This document shows positions 1 through 11,933 of a stretch of DNA of 64,000 bases, in pieces. The position numbers and the translations under genes are program-made. The DNA is from Pilaira anomala (Eukaryota > Mucoromycota > Mucoromycetes > Mucorales > Mucoraceae), in the NCBI GenBank assembly GCA_025716855.1, contig JAIXMQ010000024.1, positions 124,001 to 188,000 of the forward strand, in the 5' to 3' direction. Position 1 is the stretch's first letter. Every line of letters begins with the position of its first letter. The notes under the pieces were generated by a model that did no database searches, was not told where the DNA came from, and saw only the letters and a program-made list of their open reading frames with translations.

Positions 1-902
1 ATTTACAATCTCATTCCAGACCACAAAACACGTAATAAACATTACTTTTCGAAAAGAAAAAAAAAATCTTTATCATATCATGTTTTAATTAAAATCAAAT
101 AAACATTATATATACATTTCTGTATGATATTAAACATGACTAAACTAATTTCAATTAGAAATTTGGTCAGAAAGTATTATATGTACAAGTTTTTCTGTTG
201 TTCAAACAATTAAAAAAGTTCTTTTTTGGGGGGGGGGGGGACTGGAGGGAGGAGGATATGCTGTGTAACAATTGCGTTGGTGACAAATTCCAATTTGAAA
301 AATTATCAGGTTTGATAATGACCAAACATATTTTACTTTAAAAGAAAAACTTAATATGATACTGGGGTTTTTAAAAAGTATAAGAGTTCAATTAAAATAT
401 TAAAATTAAAATTTACAGGGTAAAAGTAATAGTTAGTAATTTTGGCACATGCCAAACTAACTTATTTGGTTCAGAAGTTAAAGAATTGACACTTGAAAAA
501 TGCTAGTTGGTATCACAATACTTTCTTCTGCTGGTAAATATTATTGTAGAATCACTTCTATTTTATTCTTAAAAGTTGTGGAATAATCCAACCCTTGAGT
601 ATTACGTAATATATTTTCAAAAAAGAATGCTAGATTATCAGATTCTTTTTTTTAAACCCCAAATTTCAGTTACTAATTTTATTTAAGCCAAAAGTATGAT
701 AATCGGGATTTTAATGATTTTGAAGATTACCAGATAAAGATTATTTCAGGAACTGAATTTTTTTTTTTTTTTTTTTACCCCTACTGAAATGAAAAAAAAA
801 AAAAAAAAAAGTAAACAAATACTTTGGTCAATTTGAAAAATATATTATAATGAAGAAACACGTAGTTATTTTTTTATTTATTTTGATTAATTATGTACAG
901 AT
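1..902. other. AT-rich 3' flank of citrate synthase, no gene seen
   Basis: No coding pattern with plausible splice sites was found on either strand. The stretch has homopolymer runs (a G run near 230-240, T and A runs near 760-810) and ends at the citrate synthase stop codon. The last part is probably that gene's 3' untranslated region. Confidence 0.6.
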
Positions 903-2705
903 TTAGTTGGCACCGAACATCTTCTTGAGGTGAGCAGTAGAGTAACTCTTGGGTCTTTCCAAGGGCATACCGAGAGCACGATCCCAGATCAACTGAGAGG
1001 TGACACCGAGAGCACGAGAAACACCGAAGAGAACAGTGTAGTAATCTTGTTCAGTGAGACCGTAGTATTGGAGGAGAACACCGGAGTGAGCATCAACATT
1101 GGGCCAAGGGTTCTTGGTCTTACCGTGTTCAGTGAGAACTCCAGGCTATTTAAGAAAAAATATGTAAGAAATTAATATATTTTTAAAACTCCAATATTAT
1201 TCCCCCCAAATTCAAAAAATCTTTTTTTTCCCTCCCCAACCAAACCACTTAAAAAAGAAAAATATAAACTCTACTTACAATGATGTGATACAACTTGGAA
1301 ACTAAACCGAAGAGAGGATCCTCAGGTAAATGCTTCAAGGCGAATTCACGTTGAGCGGTGTAACGGGGATCAGTCTTACGCAAGACAGCATGACCGTAAC
1401 CAGGAACAACTTGACCACCGTTGAGGGTATCCCAAAGGTACTTCTTGATTTCTTCTTCAGAAGCATCCATACCAATGGTATCCTTCATCTTCAAAGTCCA
1501 ACGGAGAACTTCTTGGTTAGCTAAACCGTGAAGAGGACCAGCTAAACCGTTCAAACCGGCAGCGAAAGAAAGATAAGGATCGGAAAGAGCGGAACCAACC
1601 AAGTGAGTGCTAAATGAAGAAAAAGTTAATACACACAATTAAATAACAAAATGTCCCTCTTTTTTTTTTTTTTTTGTAAAAAATAAAATAAAATAAAAAC
1701 TTACGTGTGAGCAGAGACGTTACCACCTTCGTGATCGGAGTGAATGGTAAGGTAAAGACGCATCAATTCAACAAAGTCCTTGTTATCTTCGAAACCCAAA
1801 AGCTTGGAGAAGTTATAAGAGTAATCCTTATCACCTTCAATAGCGGGCATCTTACCATCCTTGTAAAGGTTACGGTAGATACGAGCAGCAACGTTAGGAA
1901 GCTTGGCGATCAAATCCATGGTATCCTCGAAAGTAGGATCCCAGTATTGAGACTTGTGAATACCGGCAGTATAAGCCTTGGCGAAGTGAGAATCGTGTTG
2001 AAGGGCGTTGACGGCAATAGAGAATTGAGACATAGGGTGAAGGGTCTTGGGACAACGGTCAATGATTTCCTCAACGAATTCAGGAAGGTCAGCACGAGCA
2101 GCCCATTCAGCAGAGAGAGACTTGACTTGATCGTGAGTAGGGACTTCACCAGTGACGAGCAACCAGAAAAGAGACTCGGGAAGAGGCTCACCACCGTCTT
2201 CGGCACCAGGGAGGACCTTTTGACAGTCAGGAATGGTCAAACCACGGAAACGGATACCTTCCTCAGCATCGAGAACGGAACCTTCCCAGACAAGACCCTT
2301 AATACCACGCATACCACCATAGGCTTGGTCAACGGTGACTTCACCGAGAACCTTGGAACCATATTCCTTCTTGAAAGCCTTGACTTCGGCTTGCTTTTCG
2401 GGGATAAGTTCAGCAAGACGTTCCTTCAAGGTCTATTATATAAATATATAAATTAATTTATTAAATATGACTAAAATTTCATTTTTGTAAAATCGTTTTT
2501 TTTTTTTTTTTTTTTTTACCTTAACCTTGGAAGAGTAAGCACGAGTGGCACCAATAGCGAAAGCAGGTGCGAAACGAACTGCAGATTGACGAGTGGCAGC
2601 CTATAATAGTAATAAAATGATAAGTTAATAATGTAATCGATTGATGGATGATGGATAAGGAGGTCTAACCTTAGTCAAAGAGGTGAATGCACGAATAGCA
2701 GACAT
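903..2705 (-). CDS. cit1: Citrate synthase, mitochondrial
   Basis: Catalyses condensation of acetyl-CoA with oxaloacetate, the first step of the TCA cycle, in the mitochondrial matrix. Five exons: 2705-2670, 2600-2520, 2432-1705, 1609-1279, 1145-903, all with GT-AG introns in phase, giving about 472 residues, the usual length. Residues 1-37 are rich in Arg, Ala and Ser with no acidic residues and end RAYSSK, a typical mitochondrial presequence. The family signature [13 protein letters not shown] is present, as are the three catalytic regions: SDHEGG with its His, the His of GYGHAV, and the Asp of NVDAHSG. The C-terminus is GAN, with no peroxisomal SKL, so this is the mitochondrial and not the peroxisomal isoform. 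The antisense strand carries a long open frame that is only a codon-bias shadow. Confidence 0.97.
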
Positions 2706-5039
2706 TTTTTTTGATATAAGTAAAAAAAAAAGGATGAAGAAGAAGAAGAAACAAAAAAAACGCGCAAAAGGGTTTAGAAAATAATTGGATGCTTATATAA
2801 CAAAAAAAAAAAAATAAATAATTGAACCGGGTTTTGGAGGCGTCCTTTTAATTCATGATGAATAATAAATGGGTAGTCCTGCAGGGGGTCTGAAAATATA
2901 AAATTCAGTTTTTGAAATAATAATTTGGTCCCCTTGTCCACCCGCTTGAAAGTTAATTCATCGAATAAAAAAAAATCTTAAAAAAAGATAACTTGTTTTG
3001 GACATGATGTCACAGAAAAGTCAGTTTTTTTTTTTTTTAGGTTCAAAAAAGGAACGTGGTGGAGTTTAATGCCTAAAGTCTTAGCCAGTAGTGCAATATT
3101 ATTCTCTTACACAATCACATACCCCACTTAATCGTAATTTAAAATCTTTTTTTTTTTTTAAAGTTTTATTCTTTTTTTGTGCACCTGAAATCTTGAGGTT
3201 TTTTTTTTATGAAATGATGCTTATAAATTTCAATTACTTATTTCATGTTATAAATAAATAAAATAGACATCTTTAATAAACAATCCAACTAATATTTCGG
3301 GATTGAATAAATACCTTTTTAATTATGCAAAAAAAAAAAAAAGAACGATTTTATTTCTTTTTTTCCTCCGGAAACTTTTTTTTTTCTCCCAGCGAAAAAA
3401 AAATCATGGTTTTTTTTTTTAATGGCAAGATGATTTAGAAAATAATAAATGATATATATTCAAAAACAAGTGATATTCAGTTGATGATTACAGTCAAATG
3501 ATGGAAGATCCAGTATATTGCGCGCGCGCGTATGTGTGTATGTATGTTTGTAATCGTTTTTGGATGACCTATTATGTAGTATTTATTTATTTTGGAAAGT
3601 TATACGAAAAATGTGGGGAATCGCCGCTAATTTAATAAAAAAAGTGATACAATCTTTCTTGTCTTACCACTCATATTTTTTGGTCCCTGAGAAACCAAAT
3701 GGTACACACGACTTACTACTTCAAGACATTATAGTGATAATATCTTATCTTATCTATCATTATGATGTTCTATGCCTTCTATATTTATTGACATGACTGA
3801 AGCACACATGTATTCATGGAATACGTTAGTTTTTTTTTTTTTTTTTTTTTTTTTTATATATATACTTTATTGTTTATGTAAGAGTAAATGCAGGAAAAAA
3901 GATAAAATAAATAAAAAAAAAAAAGCCAGCATGATTGAATCTTTGTAATGCAATTTATTTTTGTCTTTATTCAGAACTTTTAATGTAATACAACCCAGGG
4001 CTTGTGAGTTTTATATCAATTTTGGAAAATCCATTATCCGATGACCTGTAACCTTTTTTTTTTTTTTTTTTTTTTCATTCTCGTCAGTTGTGATGGATTT
4101 CTCGATAAACGAAATGGTCTTTCCCCACATTATTTAAATAGAACTGTGCTCTCTGTACCCTTTGATACCCTTTTTTTTTTTGTAAGAAAAGGCTTAAAAT
4201 ATTCAGTTTTTACTAAGGCTTCTTCATATCGTTATTGTCTGTCTCAAGTACTGCCTGATTTTTTATCCACTCTTCTCTCTCTCTCTCTTTTTTTTTTTAG
4301 TATGTATGCAAATAAAAGAACAAGTAATATATAAGAAGACGTCATGGTTGCTGGATAAAATAATCCCATTTTTTTTTTTTAGATGGAAAACTTGGGGTAC
4401 GGCATTTCGTGTGACATAAAAGTTTCCAGGACTCTTGCGGAAGAAGCATATATATTTTTATAATAAACAAAATTGTATGAATTTATCTCGTCTTTTTAAA
4501 ACAAAGCCAAAAATAAATACTTTTCACTTTAATCTTTACTCTTTACTATTTTCTTTTTCCTACATAGTATATTATCAAGCAGAAAAAAAAAATGACATGA
4601 AGAAAGATTTAAATTCTGATAAATACACCACAGGCAATTCAAAGTATAATGCTGTACACGGATGATTGTTTATTTTAAAGTTTCTCTTATAAATATATAA
4701 AAATTCGAATTAAAGGCTTTGAAGACAAATAACGATACAAGAGAAACTGAGCTTCTGATCACATATTTCTCTTTAAAACTATTGCGGTAAATATATAGAC
4801 TTTTTTTTTTTACAGAAGATGTTACCATTATCAAGTTACACATGGAGCAAATCTTTTGCCATCATGAGGCTATATCAAAATTGGGTAATTGTGACTTTAC
4901 AGGTTCTTTTTAAACATTAAGACAAGGGTGGGGGTAATAATAGCTTCAGGGCACTAATTTACAAGATGGAGCTATTAAACGTCAGCACCCACACCTCAAT
5001 CTCCTAAATAATGGGAAATTATATCATCCATCCAATTTT
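2706..5039. other. Gene-poor AT-rich spacer with simple repeats
   Basis: The first part is the citrate synthase promoter and leader. The rest has many T/A tracts and short open frames made largely of homopolymers, with no recognisable protein. An alternating purine-pyrimidine tract, a GC repeat followed by TG/TA steps, lies at about 3520-3550. I see no gene. Confidence 0.55.
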
Positions 5040-5935
5040 TCTTTTTTTTTTTTAGTAAAAATAAGCTACCTTTGAAATTACCATTGCATTACGGTAGCAA
5101 AGCACTTACTCTATGCTATGTGTTTACTAAGCTTGGTCCGTTTTTTTTTATAAAGAAAAAGCAATGGTTTTTTTTTTACTGGTAGCGAAAAAACATTGAG
5201 CCAATCAAATCATCGGAAAAGGGGGAAAAAATGTACTTTTAGGCGGGTCCCTCCCTTTGATTTTTTTCGAAAATGAGAAATGTGGATATATCTTGGTATT
5301 GAAAAGGTTTTAAAGCTTGGCTTTTTAACGATATTTGTAGAATTTTACGCTCTTTTCAATGATGTAAAAATCAAAGTAAAACAGTAACAAATATTTATAG
5401 GTATTATATAAAAAAACGATATACAGTTTTTGTTAGAGCAAGTATATTTTCTACATAAAAAATAATAATTATAAATCAATAGAAAGATGCGCCTTCAAAT
5501 TCTGCATCGATTATATATTATATTGTATAATAGAATAGGTGTAATAAAAGACTTTAATTTGAAAAGAAAGAAATTTGGACCCAAATCTCAATTTTTAGGT
5601 CCAAAAAACAGGAAAAAAACCAAATCAGGATACAGACATATTTTGTTAGACAATGTTATATTCAAACAATACAGAATTTAAAAACTAAGCTTTCTATGCA
5701 TTCAGATCTATAATCTTGTATATAAAAAATATACTTGTCTTAATAGAACCTATGCTTTCTCCTACAAGCTATTAATATTTATAATTAGTCTGTTTTGATT
5801 TTTACATCATTAGAAAGAGCATAAAATTGTACATTATAAGCCAATAAATTACTAGGCTTAAAAACCTTTTAATGCAAAGATATATCTGCATTTCTGATTT
5901 TTTATTTTTTTTAAGCTGTGAAAAAAATTCCATTT
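5040..5935. repeat. Fold-back (palindromic) repeat, copy A
   Basis: The left half (about 5198-5520) recurs as a diverged reverse complement in the right half (about 5690-5910). For example GATATATCTTGGTATTG near 5286 matches inverted sequence near 5877-5893, and GTTTTTGTTAGAGCAAGTAT near 5429 matches inverted sequence near 5730-5750. The centre, about 5575-5607, is a small hairpin with TTTGGACC/GGTCCAAA arms. The same arms and centre recur at 46.5-47.2 kb. No transposase frame is present, so if mobile it would be non-autonomous. Confidence 0.75.
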
Positions 5936-7150
5936 TTTAGAAAAATTTGCTAGTCCCCCCCTATGGATTTTTTTAAAAATCAGAAAGAAAGATATATCTT
6001 TGCATTAAAAAGGTTCTAAAGCTTGGCCTTTTAATAGCATATGTAGAATTTTGCGCTCTTTCGAATGATGTAAAAATCAAAGCTAAGTAATAATAATAAT
6101 TTAAGTTTATTATGAGAAAACAAAATAAAGTTTTTGTTAGAGCAAGTATATTTTCCGTTTCCAATAATATAAATCAAATTATACAGAAAGATGCGCCTTC
6201 AAATTCTGCACTTTCTGTATATCATATTGTTTAATGAAATAGTTGATTTAGAGAGACTTTACTTTGACAAGAAGGTATTTTTTGTCAAAATTTTGATTTC
6301 TGGGACTGAAAAACGAAGTGTATATAGACCATGCTACATGCACTCTCCATTTGTAGTGCATGTAAGGAAAACAGTTTTTGTTAGAGAAAGTATATTTTTT
6401 ACATATAAAAAAATACATCTTTATATACAATCATCTGCCTATCTAAATTTAGCATTTTCTGAATGTAGTATTGTATAATAAAATAGTTAATATTGAAGGA
6501 CTTTACTTTGACATGAAAGGTTTTCTGGGCTTAAATATGTGGTGTGTATAGATACTATAGTAGTGTATGTAGTTTTCTGAGGCGCGCTTATTTTAGGGGT
6601 AAAAACAAACGGGGTGTCCATAGGGCTTTAAGCAGATTGAAACGTTACACACCCTATGAAAACAGACTAGGTACACTACAAATCCTATGGACGCCCCGTT
6701 TTTTTACCCCTAAAATGGAAAAAAAAATCGGGATATGGACAAAATTTTCTTTCATGTCAAATTAAAGTCATCTTAAATCAATTATTCTAATATATATGAT
6801 ATACAGTCGATGCATAATTTAAAGGCGCATTTTTCCTATATTTGGATTCATAACTTTAGATATGAAAAATATATTGCCCTAACAAAAACCGTAATTTGAC
6901 TTTCTCGTAATGACCATTAATCTGTATAATTATTTACTTTGATTTTAATACCATTCAAAAGAGCGTCAAATTTCACATTATAAACTATTCAATTGCTATT
7001 GTATAAGTCTCAGTAATGCCAAGATATATCCAAATTTCTGATTTTTGAAAAAATCCCAAGGTTAGGAATGGCTAAAAATACACTTTTCCTCGTTTGTAGA
7101 CAATGTGATTGGCTAAGAGGTTTTTGCCGCTATGAGTAAAAAAACCTAGG
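5936..7150. repeat. Fold-back (palindromic) repeat, copy B, about 1.2 kb
   Basis: Left arm about 5950-6590 and right arm about 6716-7145 are inverted copies of each other and of the arms in copies A, C and D. The centre has a near-perfect inverted repeat, 6591-6624 with 6684-6715 (sharing AGGGGTAAAAAC/GTTTTTTTACCCCT and CCTATGGACGCCCCG). The left arm also holds a local hairpin, ACATGCACT/AGTGCATGT, near 6331-6365. The left arm abuts the right arm of copy A, so the two elements are adjacent or nested. No transposase is seen. Confidence 0.75.
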
Positions 7151-8404
7151 TTACAGTCTTTTTCTCTAACAAATCACTCGACAATATTAAAAGAAAAGTT
7201 TACATGATGTATAAAGCCATAAGCAGAAACTCAATCCGTAAAGTCTTGTTGACCTTATATATTCTAAATTGTGATTTATATTCTTATTAAAACGTTGCTT
7301 GCACTGTAAGTTAATATTCCATACAAGACAACATAGTTACATACTCTTTCAAGCTGAAAAATTAAAAATGCTTTTTTTTATATATAACTAGCTACTTTTT
7401 TTTTTATAATTATATAAACTTCTTTCTACAAAAGATTGAATCAGATAGATATTAGGCTATTGATATTATATGTATTGAAGTAAGGCCTTGGATATTTCGT
7501 TTTTTTTTTTTTTTTTTTTTTTAAAAAAAAAACAAATAATTAATTAAGCATATTACATGGTAGTAGAATAATCTATTGCTTAATCTAAAAATATAATCCC
7601 AGATAATTACATGTATAAGTATATGGATAGATATAAGTGCATATGGAAAGTGAAGTGTCATACGTTACAGATTGCAAAAAAAATTTTTTTTGGCGTATCT
7701 GTACTCACATAAAAGCTATCAAAAAAAAAAAAAAAAAGACAAATATGTACACAAAAATCAATCAAAAAACATCATCCACCTATGAGTGTGAGAAGCTGAG
7801 TCGCCGAAAATGGGTCTAGACAACTTGGTTGTGGTATATATTCAATAATAAATAAAGACGGAAAAACATATGACAAAGAAAAAAATTTTGAGCTTGTCCT
7901 AAAATAAGAAAAGCTAGACTAAAATGTAGTTTATCTCCTTTTTTTCTCAATCCTATTGGACTTTCAAATCAATATCTTATGAATATTTTCGTTTTGTTTA
8001 TTTGAAGTTTCCGGAAGTAGAAAAAAAAATTTTACCTCCTTCTTTTTTTTTTAATAGTAATCATGTTTATATCATGATATAGTTATCATGAGAGAGTTCC
8101 GAGGAAAAAATATGAATATTGATTACTTCATAACAAGCTCTTTTATCAGAATTACCATATCAATCAAAAAAAAAAATTTTTTTTTTTTTTGCATGAAAAG
8201 TGTAACAGTCAAGATATGCTCTATGGATTTTATATATAAGCTTTACTTTTTTCTTTTCCTTTTCCTTTTTTTTTTCTCTCTCCATAACAGTTTAATTAAG
8301 ATGCTTCCCTGCTCTGCTATATCATCCAGCAATTAGCTTTGTTTTTCGTAAGTACATCCGCAATGACCATATATTTCATGTAAGTTGATACTCATTTTTT
8401 TTTT
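7151..8404. other. AT-rich spacer, no gene seen
   Basis: Only short frames rich in Lys/Phe from homopolymers are present. There are T tracts (for example 7500-7522) and A tracts near 7720. No conserved protein, RNA gene or clear repeat relation to the flanking fold-back elements was found. Confidence 0.5.
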
Positions 8405-8990
8405 ATATATTTATATAGCCCCGCTTCGTTCCTCTTTGAGGACTTAAAGTTGCCCACTGCAACTTTGTTCTAAAGATTGACTCTGTCCCTTCCTGGGTAC
8501 AAGAAGCCTCTTCCGAGGTTTGTAAGGCTCCCTCCACGATAGCTTTGTTTAAAGAAGCATCCCCCCGGACGTTTGTTGCAAAGAAGAGCAACCAAAAGCT
8601 CTTTTGTTTTAAAGGATCCCTCAAAGAAATCTTTGTATAAACAAGCCTGTCTTTCCCGTCCTCCCTGTTTGTCCTGTCTCTGCTGGCACTTGCAAGCCCA
8701 TCCTGGTGATGGGTTTGTTGTTAAATGAACCTGTCTGTCCTCTTTCCGCCTCTCCCTTCTGTCCCTTCCTCCTCCCCCAACCTTCAAGCTCGGGCTCATC
8801 CCAACAGGTGAGCCTTTTACTCTGGTAGTAAAAGGTTCGTTCTATAACCTGTTGGTTGTCTCAAAAAAACTGGTTTGGGATAGTGGTTATCTTTATAACC
8901 GCTGTTCTTTAACAGTTTTTGTAATACTCTTGTATCTCACTTTTGTGAGACCAAGAGTAAGCAGACATAAAACGCGATGTAGATATTCCG
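8405..8990. repeat. C/T-rich array of small hairpins
   Basis: Base composition changes abruptly from over 75% AT to a C/T-rich plus strand. At least six clear stem-loops follow one another: AAAGTTGC/GCAACTTT (8446-8466), AGCCTC/GAGGTT (about 8505-8520), AAGAGC/GCTCTT (about 8583-8604), CCCATC/GATGGG (about 8698-8712), CAACAGGT/ACCTGTTG enclosing CCTTTTAC/GTAAAAGG (8802-8854), and ACTCTTG+TCTCAC/GTGAGA+CAAGAGT (8926-8958). Between hairpins a TTTGT-N-TAAA-like linker recurs, about every 30 nt in the middle of the array. No protein match was recognised. It could be a structured noncoding RNA, a piece of a long terminal repeat, or an organelle-derived insert; the sequence alone does not decide. 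Confidence 0.55.
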
Positions 8991-9229
8991 TTTGTTAAAA
9001 ATTAAAAATAAAAATAATAAAAAAAATTTCTAAAAAAATTATTGGTGTTATAAAAAAGTCTTTTATATCTTTGGCAGTTGTTTAGTTATTTCTTCAGATG
9101 ATTAAATATATTATAATTGAGTCTTTAACAGATGCCTTTTTGAATATCGAGTAAAGATACAGTACAAAAAAAAAAAAAAAAAAAAAAAAATAGTATAAAT
9201 AATACATAAGCGGAGAAGATTTATAATAA
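8991..9229. other. Spacer between hairpin array and fold-back copy C
   Basis: Very AT-rich sequence with a long A run at about 9166-9190. Nothing recognisable. Confidence 0.5.
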
Positions 9230-10415
9230 GAGAAATTCCATCATCCATCCACTTTCTTTCCTCCCAAAAAAAAAACAATGAAACTATCATATCTTGTATC
9301 AGAAGAAGTTCTATATAAATAATGAAACATATTCTTTTCAACACAACACAAGGCTTCATAAAAACTGTTTGGTAAGTAATAACTAAATAACATGTATCTT
9401 AAAAAAAAAAAAAAGAATGGTAAAAAGATCAAAATGAAAGGTAAAATTAATCACCCATTTATTTTCCCCAAATCACCCAATCTTTTCTTAAAGAAAAAAC
9501 GAGCATTTGCAGTTATAAAACTACCACCATATTACGGTAGCAAATATCTTACACTACATTATATGTTTAATAATTTTTTTGATAAAGAAAAAGGTGGTAT
9601 TGTAGACATGATTTTTTTGTTGTAGCGGAAAAAATTTGAGCCAATCAAATCATCGGAAAAGGGGGGAAAGTGTATTTTTAGGCAAAAATCAGCCAGTCCC
9701 CCCCTATGGATTTTTTCAAAATTCAGATATATAGATATATCTTGGTATTGAAAAGGTTTTAAAGCTTGAATTTTTAACAATATATGTAGAATTGTACGCT
9801 TTTTTCAATTATATAAAAACCAAAGTAAAATAGTAACAAATATTTATAGATATTATGAAAAAACTATATACAGTTTTTGTTAGAGCAAGTATATTTTGCA
9901 CATCTAAACATATACTTTTAAAAAGATAGAAAGATGCATCTTTAAATTCCGCACCTTTTGTATATCATATTGTTTAATGAAATAGTTGGATTAGAGGGAC
10001 TTTACTTTGACGAGAAGGTATTTTTTGTCAAAATTTTGATTTCTGGGACTGAAAAAACGAGGTGTATATAGACCATGCTACATGCACTCTCCATTTGTAG
10101 TGCATGTAAGGAAAACAGTTTTTGTTAGAGAAAGTATATTTTTTACATATGAAAAAATATATTTTTATATACAATCATTTGTCCATCTAAATTTAGCATT
10201 TTCTGAATATAGTATTGTATAATAAAATAGTTAATATTGAAGGACTTTACCTTGACATGAAAGATTTCCAAGGCTTAAATATGTGGTGTGTATAGATACT
10301 ACAGTAGTGTGTGTAGTTTATATGAGGCGCGCTTATTTACAGCCTAAATTTTAAGCCCTAGAAATCTTTCAAGTCAAAGTAAAGTCCTTCGATATTAACT
10401 ATTGTATTATACAAT
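9230..10415. repeat. Fold-back repeat, copy C (incomplete right side)
   Basis: The outer segment 9233-9372 is the inverted counterpart of 47398-47560 at the far end of copy D. From 9630 it carries the shared left arm (GAGCCAATCAAATCATCGGA, then GTTTTTGTTAGAGCAAGTAT near 9873). Its internal block 9930-10330 is nearly identical to 6183-6590 in copy B, including the ACATGCACT/AGTGCATGT hairpin. The right arm is mostly missing; only a short inverted piece (about 10340-10410) remains. So this is a truncated or rearranged copy. Confidence 0.7.
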
Positions 10416-10421
10416 ATTACA

Positions 10422-10694
10422 GTGCTTCCACTCTCAAATGAAACACCCTTTGAGCTTCAATTGGAGCACACTGTGAACTTAAGTCTGAACGTTCTTATTT
10501 CCTTGTTTTTCATAATTCGTAATGAGCCTTTTTTTTTTTTACGTGAAGACGGGTCCGACAACATTACGAAGGAAGATGGAACTAAAGCTATGGATTTCGA
10601 GACTGAAGGCGATCCTTACAATTTAAATAAACTGACAGATTTCGAGGAGTACCTGAAAAAAAAAACCTTTGTATCAGATCAGTGCTCATGGTAA
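10422..10694 (+). pseudogene. Unassigned open frame, possible gene remnant
   Basis: A 90-codon frame directly after fold-back copy C. Its second half (TEGDPYNLNKLTDFEEYL) looks more protein-like than the homopolymer frames around it, but I recognise no family, promoter or splice pattern. It converges with the decayed gene on the other strand and may be a fragment of a repeated gene. Confidence 0.25.
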
Positions 10695-10907
10695 AATTTA
10701 AGTTTGATATTAACAGAGGAAGATTCAACAGTTAAATTTACTCAATATATTGTGCATTATACTTGCTCCGATATGAGAAAGTATGTTTACTACTCTTAAG
10801 AAGCTAGAACGGTTTCGTGTCTGTATATTCCTTTTTATTCTACATAAACAAATTTTTTTTTAAAAGATTGGTTTTAAAGTAATCAAAGGGGATTTTGTCC
10901 AATAACA

Positions 10908-11933
10908 CTATTCACTTTCAGCAGACATAATATTTCTTCTTGTTTTATATACTTGGTTGCAAGTGAGTTGTTGAAGTTTTAGTAAGGCGGGTATAGTTGT
11001 AAGGGCAACTGTCAAGTCATATGTGCTTCGAGGAAGGTAAAATGAGCGTACCTTGATCAGTAAATAGACCAAAGGAGCAACCAATTCCATTTTATAAACG
11101 TCGAAATCGAAACCTACTCTCAAAGAGTTAGCTATTTGCTCTTTGCAATACTTTGCTCATAACTCTACCTTGTCCAACAACTCCATAAACGACAGGCTTA
11201 CTGACATTGTTGTCTATCATACGATTAATCATAAACTGCAACTCCAAAGACATTTTGAACAAATCGCCTTTGGCAGCAGAGTTCGGACGCTTGACTTCAA
11301 ATATTAAAAAATCGAATACTATAGAGCCAATTTTAGCACTGTACTTCATATCAGGCTTCAAGTCACTATTTCCTATTAAAAATGTGAAATGACTACATAA
11401 CGTAGATGGTTATGAGTTTGCATATACACGTACCATAAATACTGCAGTACTTACCCATCTCTAGTCATAGTACCACCGGTAGGAAATATCACATTTAAAA
11501 ACGGATCTAAAGCTCTTCCGATAAAGAGTGATTCATCTTTTGAATATACGCTTTCAGCATTATCATAGCTATTAAGCCTACGAAGGAGAGATTCATATTT
11601 CTATTATTGAATGGAAATCGGAAAAAGTTAACTACTTACAAATTGTACATAATTTTTGCAACTGGATTTTTATTATCTTTGGTTAAGTGCTCCAATGCTA
11701 TATCCATTGCCTTCTTTTTACAGAGAATATTGAGATTCTATTAAATATAGCAAATTAATCAAGTAAACAATGTTGTATTTTTTTTTTTATCCACACGTAC
11801 TTGCTTTATAAGGGTGATAGCGACTATATCTTGTTAAAACAGAATATGATTCATTCAGCTCAAATTGTGAGAAAAAATCACTTTGCATATGAATGGTAGA
11901 GGTTGTTGTATCTTGGTCAACTAAGTAAAGGTG
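10908..11933 (-). pseudogene. Decayed gene with PD-(D/E)XK-like motif
   Basis: Five exon-like blocks read on the minus strand: 11933-11801, 11737-11640, 11600-11455, 11372-11169 and 11113-10908. Block 4 holds KPD followed about 16 residues later by FEVKRP, the spacing and residues of a PD-(D/E)XK nuclease core. Blocks 4 and 5 join in phase across a 55-nt intron to give VVGQGFDFDVYKMELVAP, ending with a stop at 10908. At the other three junctions the phases of the conserved frames disagree with any GT-AG junction I can find, so the gene looks broken. From memory, large families of uncharacterised proteins with a similar C-terminus occur in Mucorales genomes; the nuclease reading is my inference from the motif only. 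Confidence 0.5.

Noticed and set aside
1707..2456. 249-codon plus-strand frame opposite citrate synthase exon 3
   Set aside because: It is the antisense shadow of a highly codon-biased exon. The minus-strand reading is an unambiguous citrate synthase with matching splice sites.
8403..8799. Two overlapping minus-strand frames of 73 and 109 codons in the hairpin island
   Set aside because: They follow the purine-rich composition of that strand; no family resemblance, and the hairpin structure explains the sequence better.
8802..8854. tRNA-like compound hairpin
   Set aside because: The outer 8-bp stem and a GGTTCG segment recall a tRNA, but it is only 53 nt, lacks an anticodon arm and consensus A and B boxes.
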